Part shown: piece after piece, positions 34,806 to 45,452 of the stretch | How positions within the stretch are numbered: the stretch's first letter is position 1 | How the letters are laid out: each line of letters starts with the position of its first letter | Source of the DNA: Patella vulgata | Lineage: Eukaryota > Mollusca > Gastropoda > Patellidae | Reading direction: 5' to 3' | NCBI RefSeq assembly: GCF_932274485.2 | Contig: NC_065884.2 | Span: 38,211,540 to 38,275,539 of the forward strand | Length of the DNA: 64,000 bases | Made by a program: the position numbers and the translations under genes | The notes under the pieces: generated by a model | Told to the model about the DNA's origin: nothing | What the model saw: the letters and a program-made list of their open reading frames with translations, nothing else | Database searches by the model: none

Positions 34806-37004
34806 CTATATACCGGAAAACACCGGAAAACAACCGGAAAACACCATTTTATACTGAATACCGGAAAACACCCGAAAAACACTTAATACCGGAAAACATC
34901 CTAAATACCGGAAAACACCCTAAATAGGTAACCCGGAGCCTGGTCCTCTGTGTGCGGTTTTGGACCAAGTGAGCGCCGATGAAGGAAGGTCAAGGTCATT
35001 ACGATGTTCGTTTTACAAATAGCCCCCCCCCCCCCAAAAAAAAAAAAAATTCCGATTTTTTTTTTCTCCAAAATTTTTTTGACGAAAAAAAATTTCTGTC
35101 ACAAAAAGAAAAAATTCGAAATTTCCGATAATTTTACAGAGAAAAATACTGGAAAAAATTTTTTTTTTGAGAGATAAATTTTGGAGAAGAAATTGTTTAA
35201 AAAAATCTGAAAATTCCGATTTTTTTTCCTCCAAAATTTTTTTGACGAAAAAAATTTTCTGTCACAAAAAAAAAAATTCGAATTTTTCCGAAAAATTGGT
35301 TTTACATAAAAACATTCCGTAGAAAATAATTTTACAGAGAAAAATACTGGAAAAAAATTGTTAAAAAAAATCTGAAAAGAAATTTTTCTTTGACCGTAGG
35401 CGATCGCTCGCTTGTATGTTAATGAACTTATTTCATCAGCGCTCACCTGGTCCAAAACCACACACGAGGACGAAACTCCGGGTTACTAAATAGCGACCGG
35501 AAAACTTAGAAGAGTAAACTGTGCCCGAGATTTTTTAGAGAGCGCCGCTCCGGGGGGAATCATCGTCAGAGTGGGACGGGGGTGGAATTGTCCAGTCACG
35601 TGACGAACATAGATCTCTCGTTCCTCAAGCCATATTATTTCTACAGTCATTGTCATTAATCACAAATTACGGGATGATATACGAAAATGCAGGTTTACTT
35701 TGAAATAGTGCAAATGATATTTTTCCACCAAAGGATGCAAGTTCTTACACAGTGCAGTATAATTTGTGCATCAGAAGACATCTCGAATATCGATTGTCGG
35801 AAAAAACATTTTCTCGGGGACATTTTTTTCCGAATACGCATTCGGTGTAAGTCTTCAGCCACCGGGAAGTGGTTAACATAGTAATGTTTTATTACGATAG
35901 TAGTACATAAAACAAATTGGTTGCCGGAGGTTCTCTGGGAGAAAGTAGCCTCATTGGCTAGAGTCCTCTATTTCACAAACAAAAACAACAATTGCTTCCT
36001 TGAAAATTTATCGAACAACCCTTTTTACAGAAGTCCAGCTTACCACTTCCCGTCAATGTAGTAAGATAGAATATGTACTTTTCTCATGGACAATTGGGCG
36101 AAAGTTGGAGTTTTCTCAAGGAAAACTGGTCAACAAGTTGGGGAAAAAAGCTCGAAAAGTAATCCAGAAAAAAATCATGTGTGCGGCCCTCGGAATATGA
36201 TGGAATATGTTGAATATTATTATGATTCAAGTGATTATATTTGATCCTGGAATGAAAGTAAGCTCAGAAATAAGTAGATTTTTAGCCCTTCCAACGAGAT
36301 GGATAGCTCTTGGAAAGGATAGACACTTTTCAGATTACAGCCTGTCCAAGAATTGCGTGGCATCCATTTCGTTTGGTGATTAGGACACATAGCGGTTAAA
36401 CCTGGAACTTCAACTCGAACTATTCAGAGATTTATTAACTCGCTTTTGATGATAGTTGCTGTTTTATGATGCGATTTTTTTGTTACCAAGGGAGGAGTTG
36501 GCCTAGTCGCGCCTTCCACTAATTCGTACCACCCTGATTCCAGCGTTACTAGTAAGAATCAGGAGACCGGCGCAACCGGCATATAATGGGGCCCTTCGAG
36601 GTCAGTGTTTAATCTACCGAAATACTGAAACACTGAAATTTACTGAAAACAAAAATTAAAATACAAAATATAATATAGTCAATGATGGAGGTAGACTGAT
36701 TGCGTCTTTTAAAACATTCAAAACATAATAGGCATCAACAAAATTTTGGAGAAAAAAAAATTGGAAATATTTTTTTTTTTTTTTTGGGGGGGGGGGGGGG
36801 CTATTTGTAAAACGAACATCGTAATGACCTTGACCTTCCTTCATCGGCGCTCACTTGGTCCAAAACCGCACACCGGGTTACCTATTTAGGGTGTTTTCCG
36901 GTATTTAGGATGTTTTCCGGTATTTAGTGTTTTTCCGGTGTTTTCCGGTATTCAGTATAAAATGGTGTTTTTCGGTTGTTTTCCGGTTGTTTTCCGGTAT
37001 ATAG
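34806..37004. mobile_element. 2.2-kb inverted-repeat element, TA target site
   Basis: The ends are inverted repeats of about 240 bp. Each starts ctatataccggaaaac, then carries accggaaaacaccctaaata-type tandem units, then ttggaccaagtgagcgcc and a mononucleotide C/A run. TA flanks both ends (34804-34805, 37005-37006). A third inverted copy of the subterminal block (cagcgctcacctggtccaaa) sits at 35435-35460, so the left 0.7 kb may be a smaller element in its own right. 35050-35160 is partly duplicated at 35215-35360. No transposase recognised. Confidence 0.65.
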
Positions 37005-37005
37005 T

Positions 37006-37463
37006 ATGGCCCATCGGAAAAGTAAACTGAATGTTAATTTATAAAACCAAAAATAATTCACTTTTTCTTACCTTTTGTAAACGTATTTTTTCCTGCTTTT
37101 GAAATTTAGTTTTACAGTACACCCAACTATAGTCTACGGCTTGTCTTTTATCATTACATGTCCAACGGCTACTTCAATAAAGCTCTGTCCGAATTCAAGT
37201 ATTATTCTATCGCTTTCCAATAATATCTTTCAATATAGTGAAATTCTTCGTGTTGTTTTTTTCTGACAGTTTTGTTTTCTCCCACGGCAAATGTCCGTTA
37301 AAACTTGCTAATTCTGTTAATAGTGTTAAAATCCCATTGTCTTCCTGGAATTTATTATTCAAACTAAAAGAGTTGTGTCCGTGTTATGGCACAGACAACC
37401 CTGATACGACGCAGATTTTCTGTTCATCGAAGCCATTTTACTTTCGTTTGTTTGTTTACAAGC
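37006..37463. other. No gene recognised; SINE A target site at its right end
   Basis: One ORF of about 80 residues lacks recognisable similarity. The final tttgtttacaagc is the left target duplication of the SINE A copy. Confidence 0.4.
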
Positions 37464-37722
37464 GGGGGGTTGGATGGCTGAATGGTTAGCGTGCGCGCGC
37501 TGTATCACAAAGTCTGTCAATGAGTCGACTGACGTGGTTTCGAATCCCCAGTTGTACGTGACAAGGAGTAGGGTCGCCTGATCAACCTCGTGGGTTTTCT
37601 CCGGGTCCTCCGGTTTCCTCCTACTGCTAAAGACCCCTATGCAAAAGCGAATTATTGAAATAAAATTAAACCATATGTTAGTCCCGAAATGACCTAGTTG
37701 TGTCGAGTGGACGTTAAACCCC

Positions 37723-37762
<40 letters not shown>
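37464..37762 (+). mobile_element. SINE A, complete copy 2
   Basis: tRNA-like head (ttggatggctgaatggttag; box B ggtttcgaatcccc), body (gtacgtgacaaggagtaggg, tttctccgggtcctcc, cattatgt-type centre), 3' block gtcgagtggacgttaaaccc and a (ct)n tail. A 13-bp target duplication, tttgtttacaagc, lies at 37451-37463 and 37763-37775. The CT tail rather than poly-A suggests dependence on a LINE that recognises a specific 3' end. Confidence 0.92.
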
Positions 37763-37765
<3 letters not shown>

Positions 37766-37904
37766 GTTTACAAGCTGAGTTCCGGTACAAAATGTAGTGC
37801 GTTGACCTCATGACCTGTGACGTTTAGATGACGTCATATGGATATCATGGCTATTCATTGTGTCAGAGTCACTTCTCTGCAGGTAGGGAGAGTCTGTCGT
37901 TCAG

Positions 37905-38880
37905 ATTGTACCTTGACTAAGTTCGATAATGAGCATTTTCTGCTCAGGGTAAGCACAGCGATAAGCAATTTGATTGGCCAAGATTTTGGAACACAATAAC
38001 TCTCCTTCTAATTGAGCTAGAATGTTCAAACTTAGTGTAGGTGTTTATTGGGTCAATGCCTTGATGGAGTTCGAAGATGAGCATTTTCTGCTTAGGGTAA
38101 GCAGAGATAAGCAATTTGATTGGTTGATGCTTTGGGACACAATAACTTTAGTTCTAATTAAGTGAGAGTGAGGACACTTGGTGTATAGCTTTATTACATC
38201 AATACCTTGACTAAGTTCGATAATTAACAATTTCTGCTGAGGGTAAGCAGAGCGATAAGTAATTTGATTGGTCGAGACTTTGGAACACAATAACTCTCCT
38301 TCTAATTGAGATAGAATGTTCAAACTTGGTGTAGGCATTCATTAGGTGAATCCCTTGATGGAGCTCGATTATGAACATTGTCTGCTTACGGTAGGCAGAG
38401 ATAAGCAATTTGGTTGGTTGATGCTTTAGGGGCACGATAACTTTGGTTATAATGAACTGAGAGCGATGAAACTCTGAATATAGATTCATTATATCATTAC
38501 CTTGACTAAGTTCGATTGTGCGAATTTTCTGCCTGGACTAAGGAGCGATAAGCAATTTGATTGGTCAAGACTTTGGAACATAAAAACTCTGCTTTTATTT
38601 GAGGTAGAATGTTTAAACCTGATGTAGATGTTCATTAGGTGAATGTCTTGACTGATTTCAATGATTAACATTTCAAGCTAAAGCTAAGCAGAGCTAATCA
38701 ATTTCATTGGTCGATTCTTTGGGACAAGATAATCTTGATTCTATATGATAGAGAGTGATGAAACTTAGTGTGTAGTTTGATTGCTCGATACTTTTGAAAA
38801 AAATATATGTGCGATTAATTAATATGTGTCATCTATTTATTTTGGGATTTCGGAGGGGGACATCAGCTTCGCTGTTGGCT
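37905..38880 (+). repeat. Rep-E tandem array, about 150-bp monomers in alternating pairs
   Basis: Six or more monomers. Odd ones carry acaataactctccttctaat, even ones aataactttagttctaatta, giving a roughly 300-bp dimer. The 3' end is ggagggggacatcagcttcg with ctgttggcttg, inversely related to the 5' end gtcccccgcc at 30140. Minus-strand ORFs across it are shadows. Confidence 0.85.
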
Positions 38881-38970
38881 TGTTTAGTTTGTTCTCTGTC
38901 CATCTTTTCACCTTGGTCTTATCCGAACAACATAATCTAGACTGACATAGAGGAAAGAATTGGTAATTCC

Positions 38971-39370
38971 TTAAAGATACATTATGGGAGATTAGATAAC
39001 GAGTTGGCAGTTCTCACTATAATAGTTAAAATCTAGATAATGTAAAGGCAATTTGCTGAAAATTTTATTCAAATTGATCCACTATGAACGTAGAATAAGC
39101 GATTGAAATTTCCGCCTAGCTTCGATCATCATTACTAAAGTCAGTACGATAAACGGCATAGTCTCGATTATCCATTTAATCATTAAATTAGGAAAGTTAT
39201 GCAGTAAATCGGCTCATAATCCACTAAAGATCGCAGGCTAGCGATGTCATCGAGAGTTGATTATGGTCTGGATAGGTTAATTAATGTCTAATTAATAATT
39301 TAGATAACATTTCAGGTCTACATAAAGACCTGCAATAGACATATTTAGCTCTTGCATAATGTATGTTTAA
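38971..39370 (+). mobile_element. TTAA MITE, copy 4
   Basis: ttaaagatacattatgggag to cttgcataatgtatgtttaa, close to copies 1 and 3 throughout. Confidence 0.85.
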
Positions 39371-39775
39371 TTGTTTACGCTGACAAATACCATTGTACTT
39401 CCCGAATTCCAACAAGCGGCAATATTTCTTACTGGGAGTGCAAAAAAGTAGCACGAATAAGTGATACAAAGATATCTTTGTTTGAAATATTACAAACAAT
39501 AAACCCACATGTATACAATCTGTGAAGTACGTCATACTATGTAAATATAGGCTATATACGTGCGTAGGTAAATAGTTTGGTATGTTTATCTTCGCATAGT
39601 GGATTGCATCATCTTGTGAATACCATGTGGTGGTGTTATTGATTCTCTATACAGTACTAAGCTATGGTTACAATCCGATTAAACTTCGCACTGCACAGAA
39701 CAAGGTCAAGGTTGTTTAGTTACCGTAATTCATTGATTTCCCGATCCAGTGTATTTATTGCCCAGTTGTAATATT
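39371..39775. other. No gene recognised
   Basis: No ORF of note and no member of the window repeat families. Confidence 0.4.
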
Positions 39776-40200
39776 TTACAGTCTATGGACATGGAATGTG
39801 TAGGAACACCATATCTGGTAAAATTTTATGATAAACTTTGTCAGCCACCTCTTTAGCTTCTTGAATTTTTGTAGGAAGGAATCTACTACCAATAAAATAT
39901 GCTTATAACTCTCTGGTCTTTCAGGTAGTGGCCCAAGGAAATCTATATGGAGTCTACAAAATGCTTCTTCGATATCCATGGGAGTTAAAGGGACTTTACT
40001 ATGCGCATTGTTTTTTGTTCGTTGACAAATTTCACAATTGGAAATCTAGTCATTAACCGTGTCATAAAGTTTTGGTCACCAATATTTTTGCAACATGTAG
40101 TTGCTTCTTTACCTTTATGGCAACCCCAAGCTAAGGAATTAGCAAGTCTTTTCTTAGTATCAGATGGAAATGCAAGTCTTCTCTTAGTATCCGAGGAACT
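39776..40200 (-). pseudogene. Gypsy integrase fragment (fossil)
   Basis: On the minus strand it shows HIDFLGPLPERPESYKHILL with VVDSF, the start of a Gypsy-type DDE integrase core, preceded by zinc-finger-like sequence with NCEICQ-type cysteines. Same strand as the RT-RNase H remnant at 54280-55188 and in the right order, so both may come from one element. Broken and incomplete. Confidence 0.75.
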
Positions 40201-40791
40201 GCAATTTGTTTGACCGTGGTATTCTTTTCCGTCTTTTGCACGTGGATGTGGGAAATGACTTTCCAAAGATAGCAAGGGATCGAGAGTTTCTCATTTCAAC
40301 GTTAAGTTTGTTCCATTCTCGTATACTGGAAGGGATGAAGGACAAGGAGAAAATTTCGGTTCTGCATCTGGTTTCCTTTAGTTTATCTTTGTTTCTAAGG
40401 GTATAATTGATAGGGGCAGAGGACAGTTCTAATAGGTCAGAGAGATATGATGGCACGAGGTTGTTAATAATTTTATACATTAATTTTAATTTATGACGTC
40501 GACGTCTTTCCGAGAGTGGATCAAACCCAGTCTCTTTATAGAGTAAGGCATGGCTAGTACCTCTTACCGCCCCACAGATAGTGCGCAGTGCACCTAATTG
40601 TAGGGATTGTAGGGATAATATCGGCATAATCAAAGTGTGGAAGGATAAAAGAACAGTATATTGTGTTTAAAGATTTTATATTCATTCTATATTTTAGAGA
40701 TTGAAGGCAATTTACTAGTTTGGATACTTTGCTTACAAGGCTATCTATATGATTATTACATTTACAGTTAGTTTGATAGATTAGACCTAGA
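40201..40791 (-). pseudogene. LINE ORF2 C-terminal region
   Basis: Contains CSFILPHFDYADII (thumb region), LGALRTICGAVRG, FDPLSERRRRHKLKLMYKII and FIPSSIREWNKL, typical of the ORF2 end in CR1/Jockey-group LINEs. Open from 40633 to 40184, with a frame break between the part near 40700 and the longer ORF. The last residues run into the neighbouring Gypsy fragment. Confidence 0.8.
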
Positions 40792-42109
40792 TGACCTGGC
40801 GCCTGGTACGTTCGGGCATTTTTATGCGCGAACTCTTAGGTTTTTTTTTACTGGCATGCGCACAGGTACTATTTCTTTTTCTTTTAATAAGTACCCAAAT
40901 CGGGGATTTCGTGCGGAGGTAGTTCGGAGGTAAACAGTCTGTGAAGTACAACACTTGCCACTGTACCTGTGTATCGCTAATTATAAACCGAATGTGTGAA
41001 GACAGTTCATACATATTACTCAAAAATTTTTCAGTACAAACTCAGTTGATTCACGCTCGATTTGCTATTAAACAAACCCATCGGTTTATTTTCTCAACAG
41101 TGTGACCCGAAGTGACCGCGGATTTATTGACCTTGTATGAACTTATCCATAGCTATATCCTTACACCGAGAGAAATTATCTAGTCTCGGTGAAAAGAACC
41201 ATGGTCATCTGGTAGAAAATTACTTTTGTATTTTTTGGAACGGAAAACAGTGTTTTTAGAAGCAAACTAACCTGCCGCACATGAGGAAGTCATTATACTA
41301 ATAATAAAAGGCGAGACCTCTTTTTGCGGCGCAGGCTTATCACTGAGTAGTAAACCGTCCACAAACAATAATATAGGAAGCCTAGTGACGAGTGTAGTAT
41401 GTAGGCTATAGACTATAGGTTTGAGTCGAGATTACTCGCTTTCAGTTTACTCTGTTTTTGCGATAACCAATTATGTGAGAAATACCATACTGACATTTGG
41501 TTTTTAAAAGTTGTACGCGAACTAAATGCGTTTGTTAGATACTGACAGAGCAGCCCCGAGTCGAACAATCGCCGCCCGAGCTGTCTTCGTCAGCTAGTTT
41601 CACAATATCGTGCAATAGGTGTATTAATGTGATTTTTAGGTTTAACCCCGCAAACAATGCCAAAATAGTGTTTTCACTGCTTACAGAAAACTGAAATTTA
41701 AAAAAAAAATTTTTTATGAGGGTGACCCTCCCACACACTCCCTATCGAGCTGCCGCTCGGTCTGCGCAGCCTCATGCCTGGCACATACTTGTCAACATTG
41801 TATATTTTTACCTTTCCGCCCTTCCCCCCCCACAATATATATTTCACGGCTACGTTACGACGGTACCAGCATACCCAGTTGTTGACACCCATTACATCAC
41901 TCCTGTCTAACAAATCATAAAGCTGTGGTGTTACGGTGGCGGCATAGTATTTCACCGTAACACCACAGCCACTCTAACCATTCATAATACATCTAACTAT
42001 CCCTTTACAGCACTTCACTCCCTACACATTTCCCCTCGTCCTACTTTCCCAAACGTCAACAACACATCTCATACATCCAGTTCGCTGATTAACCCTTGTA
42101 CCACGTCTA
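40792..42109. mobile_element. Solo-LTR-like element, copy 2 (1318 bp)
   Basis: Nearly identical to 28758-30077, inserted into the LINE RT gene. The flanks are ctaga (40787-40791) and ctgga (42110-42114), a probable 5-bp duplication with one mismatch. Orientation is the same as copy 1 in window coordinates. High identity implies that both inserted recently or were copied from one another. Confidence 0.6.
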
Positions 42110-43436
42110 CTGGATGTTTATGTTCACTTACTTCTTTAATTTGTACCTGGTTCATAAATAATGGTGGGTTAAGTATGTGGGGTTTAGTAGTAATAGTCAG
42201 TGTCTCTGTTTTTAGGGGGTTAAAAGTTACCAGCCATGTCTCAGCCCAATTTCTGATTCGATTTAAGTCATCGTTAATGGTAGCAGCACTTGCCACTGGG
42301 TCTTCAATTTTTAAATATAAAGAGTTATCGTTAGCAAATAATCTAATGTTTGAATTTATATTGTTCACAATGTCATTTATGTATATTAAGAATAAAAGAG
42401 GGCCTAGTACAGATCCTCGGGACACCAGCAGGGATGCTTCCGGGGTCCGAGGAGGTGCCACTGATGGTTACACATTGTTGTCTTTTTTTTAAGTAATCTA
42501 CGAACCAGAGCAGTAGATCTCGAAACTCCGCAGCATCCAGCTTGTGACAGAGTCCGGCATGCCAAACCCTGTCAAAGGCCTTGCTGATATCACAGAAGAC
42601 TATTCTAGTATATTGTGTTAGGTCGATTAGTTGAAATATGGTAGGAAGTAAGCCACTCTGGACAGGTGTTAGTATTGAGTTATTTCTAAGGAAGTTAAAG
42701 ACATGTTTGTGGATGATTTTTCAAAAAAATTTGACTATTATACTTAAGAGGGAGATTGGTCTATAATTACTACAATCGTTTGGAGAGCCTTTTTTGAATA
42801 TAGCGACCAGGTTTGCAAATTTCCAAATGTTTGGTACAATGTGTAGATCTAATGATAGTTTAAAAAGTTGGCAAATTGGGTGACTGATTTCTTTTGAGAT
42901 GTATTTTAGAATTCTCGTGTTTATTTCGTCGGGTCCTGAGGCTTTTGTAGTATCTAGGCAGTCTATTATGTCTTTAACTTCCTCTGGATTTGGTACAATC
43001 TTATCGATGCTGTTAGGGTTCATAACAAGCAGTGGTAGAGATTTATTAGTGTTATCTAGTTGTGATTGTTTGATAAAGAATGTGTTTAAAGCATTTGCTT
43101 TTTCGGATTGAGTAAACAACGTGTTACCATTGACTGTTAATGGCGGAGGTTCGTTTGTAAGAGCAGCGTGTGTTTTAGTATATGAATTAATAAGTTTCCA
43201 CCAGGTTTTTGTTCCAAAGTTTTCTGTGTCACTGATTTGTTTGTCTATTTTGTCAAAGTAATCATTTTTGCTTTTTCTAATTAAGTCTATGTAGTCATTT
43301 CTAATTTTCCTGAAATTTTGCCAATCAGAGTCCGAATTCCTATTTACCGTTTTTTTGTGTAATCTATTTTTCTTCTTTTTCATACGTCTTATTGCGCCAT
43401 TCATCCAGGGTTTATCATGTTGCCAAATTGTCACTA
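42110..43436 (-). pseudogene. LINE ORF2 reverse transcriptase region
   Basis: 43434-42721 is one open frame: a linker, then KGSPNDCSNYRPISLLS (RT motif 1-2). The next stretch carries FCDISKAFDRVWH (motif A with its catalytic Asp) near 42570-42610 and SRGSVLGPLLFLIYINDI (motif B-like) near 42370-42425. The YxDD box reads LFANDNSLY at about 42320-42345: the first Asp of FADD is Asn, which would abolish polymerase activity. Frame breaks occur near 42720 and 42470. It copied LINE RNA into DNA at the target site in the living ancestor. Confidence 0.85.
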
Positions 43437-43560
43437 ATTAGGGTTTCACACTGCGTAGCCAGTGTGAAACACTATTGTTTTTGTTAAGATTATTAGGGTT
43501 TCACACTGCGTAGCTTGTGTGAAACACTATTGTTTTTGTTAAGATTATTCTTATTATTAT
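43437..43560 (+). repeat. Duplicated 58-bp leader with terminal hairpin
   Basis: gggtttcacactgcgtagcc with agtgtgaaac folds as gtttcacactg/cagtgtgaaac around cgtagc. It is followed by actattgtttttgttaagat. The leader occurs twice in tandem here (43437-43496, 43497-43555) and once at 45453. It is missing from units 3 and 4. Confidence 0.85.
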
Positions 43561-45404
43561 TATTTTTTTTTCCACTTGAGCATATCTCAGAAACTACTTG
43601 TCGGATCAATTCGATGTCTTCGGTTTTACTGGGAAAGTGGGTGTGACTTAGAGATTAAAGCTATTTCGAACGTTCTGCGACTATGCGAAATGTCCGAAAC
43701 GCCAAAGTTGTCGTTTTTTTAAATAGTGTAGTAATATTAACAATAATCGTCAGATTTTAACATTGGATACATTTTGACATAGCCTGAGACAGGGCACATA
43801 GCTACGGTAGTTTAGATTTTTGATTTTCGACGAATCCTCGGAGATATTAGGCGCCAAATTTTGAAAATTTAAATTTTGACAAAAAACTTTTTTATTAATG
43901 AATAATTTTTTATGGCGTTTTACCCAGGGTTAAGGGGTCGTCTGTTTTGATCAAAAATGTGAACATTTTTTGTCTCGATAATTTTTCTTGGCCGCTATTG
44001 GCTAATTCAGTTTATCGGTTCTAGGTTAATTATTTATTGCCCGATTTTTATAAAACAAAGTTCATATGCTCCATGGTGCAAATTCTCAATTTTTTTATTA
44101 CCGGTAAAGTTTTCTATCGTCACCGGATGTGACGCAATTTTGCTAAAAACTTCAATTTTGTCGAGTCGGAACATCTTTTCACTAGCAAATGTTAATTTTT
44201 GCAAATCTGATAGATCAAGATAAATGCCCCTACAAAAGGCGCACAAAATCTCGGACTCACTTTTTTTAATTTTGGTTTTGTATTTGCGCCATTTCGATTT
44301 AAAGGTGAAAAAAGGTGTAAAATTGAGCTATTTACAACCCATTCAGGCTTTTCATATTTTAAAATATTTCTTCATAACTTTCATAAACTTGTAGCATTAA
44401 TCCATACGAAGAGAATCTATGTCAAAATTAGTTTGTAATATAAGTATTTGCCGAGAAATGGTCAATTTTGCAGGAGTCACTTTTTACGCTATTTTGCCTG
44501 TAAAAGAGTTATTTATTATTGGATTTTCATAAAAGTGACACCATTTGATGCGTAATGTCAATTTTAACTAGGTCAAACCAATTTAACATTTTCAATGTCA
44601 CCGGAAATGACGTAATTTGGGCAAAAAATGTATTTATAGCCCTCAAACCAGTAATTTATTCAAACGAGTCGTATTTGTTATTTGTTTAAAATTTTGATAT
44701 TTGATTCCAATCAACTAATAGAATGAACCCATAAGATCATATAGATATCACAAAATGGTTTCTAACTTGTTCAGTTGCAAAGAAATAGACGATTTTAAAC
44801 AGGTAACTTTTCAAGGTTTTTGGTCCATAAAAGTGTCAATTATTATTCGATTTTCATAAAATTTCCAGTGTGTGATACCTAATGCCATTTACGATTTTAT
44901 ACAAGTAATTTAACACTTTTTCTGTCACCGGAAGTAACGTCATTTTAGCAAAAACTGTATTTTTAGCCTTCAAAACATATATTTTATTCAAATGAGTCTG
45001 AGTTGTATTGTTTTTTAAAATTATGATATTTGATTCCAATCAACAAATAGATTAAACCCACACGATCATACAGATACCGAAAAATGGTTTCTAACTTGTA
45101 CGGTTGCAGAGAAATAGTGGATTTTCTACAGGTCACTTTTCAAGGTTTTTGTTCTATAAAAGTGGCAATTATTATTCGATTTACATAAAAAAATTTCACC
45201 ATGTGATGCCTTAATTTAGAATTTTCATTATCACCGGAAGTAATGTAATTTTGTCAGGATCACTTACATGTAACAAATGCATGCAATGAATTGATATTGC
45301 CGGATTTGGTTGATTCTGCGTACATTTTATTTGATGTGTGAAATGCTTACATGGAAACCTGTTTAATAGTTTCATCGGTACCGGAAGTGACATATGTTTA
45401 AGGG

Positions 45405-45452
45405 TAACGGGGTATCGGTGAAACCCGTCATTACTGCGTCGCAGTTCTAGTT
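45405..45452 (+). repeat. 3' end of unit 1: inverted GGGTTTCAC plus hairpin plus CTAG
   Basis: gtgaaacccgtcattactgc followed by gtcgcagttctag. The gtgaaaccc is the inverse of the leader start gggtttcac, and actgcgtcgcagt is a hairpin followed directly by tCTAG. A hairpin just before CTAG is the Helitron/Helentron 3' terminus pattern. Confidence 0.7.

Noticed and set aside
34532-34927. 116- and 100-residue ORFs near 34.5-34.9 kb
   Set aside because: They run through the accggaaaac tandem units and show repetitive residue patterns.
38045-38671. Three similar 60-97-residue minus-strand ORFs
   Set aside because: Shadows of the Rep-E tandem monomers.
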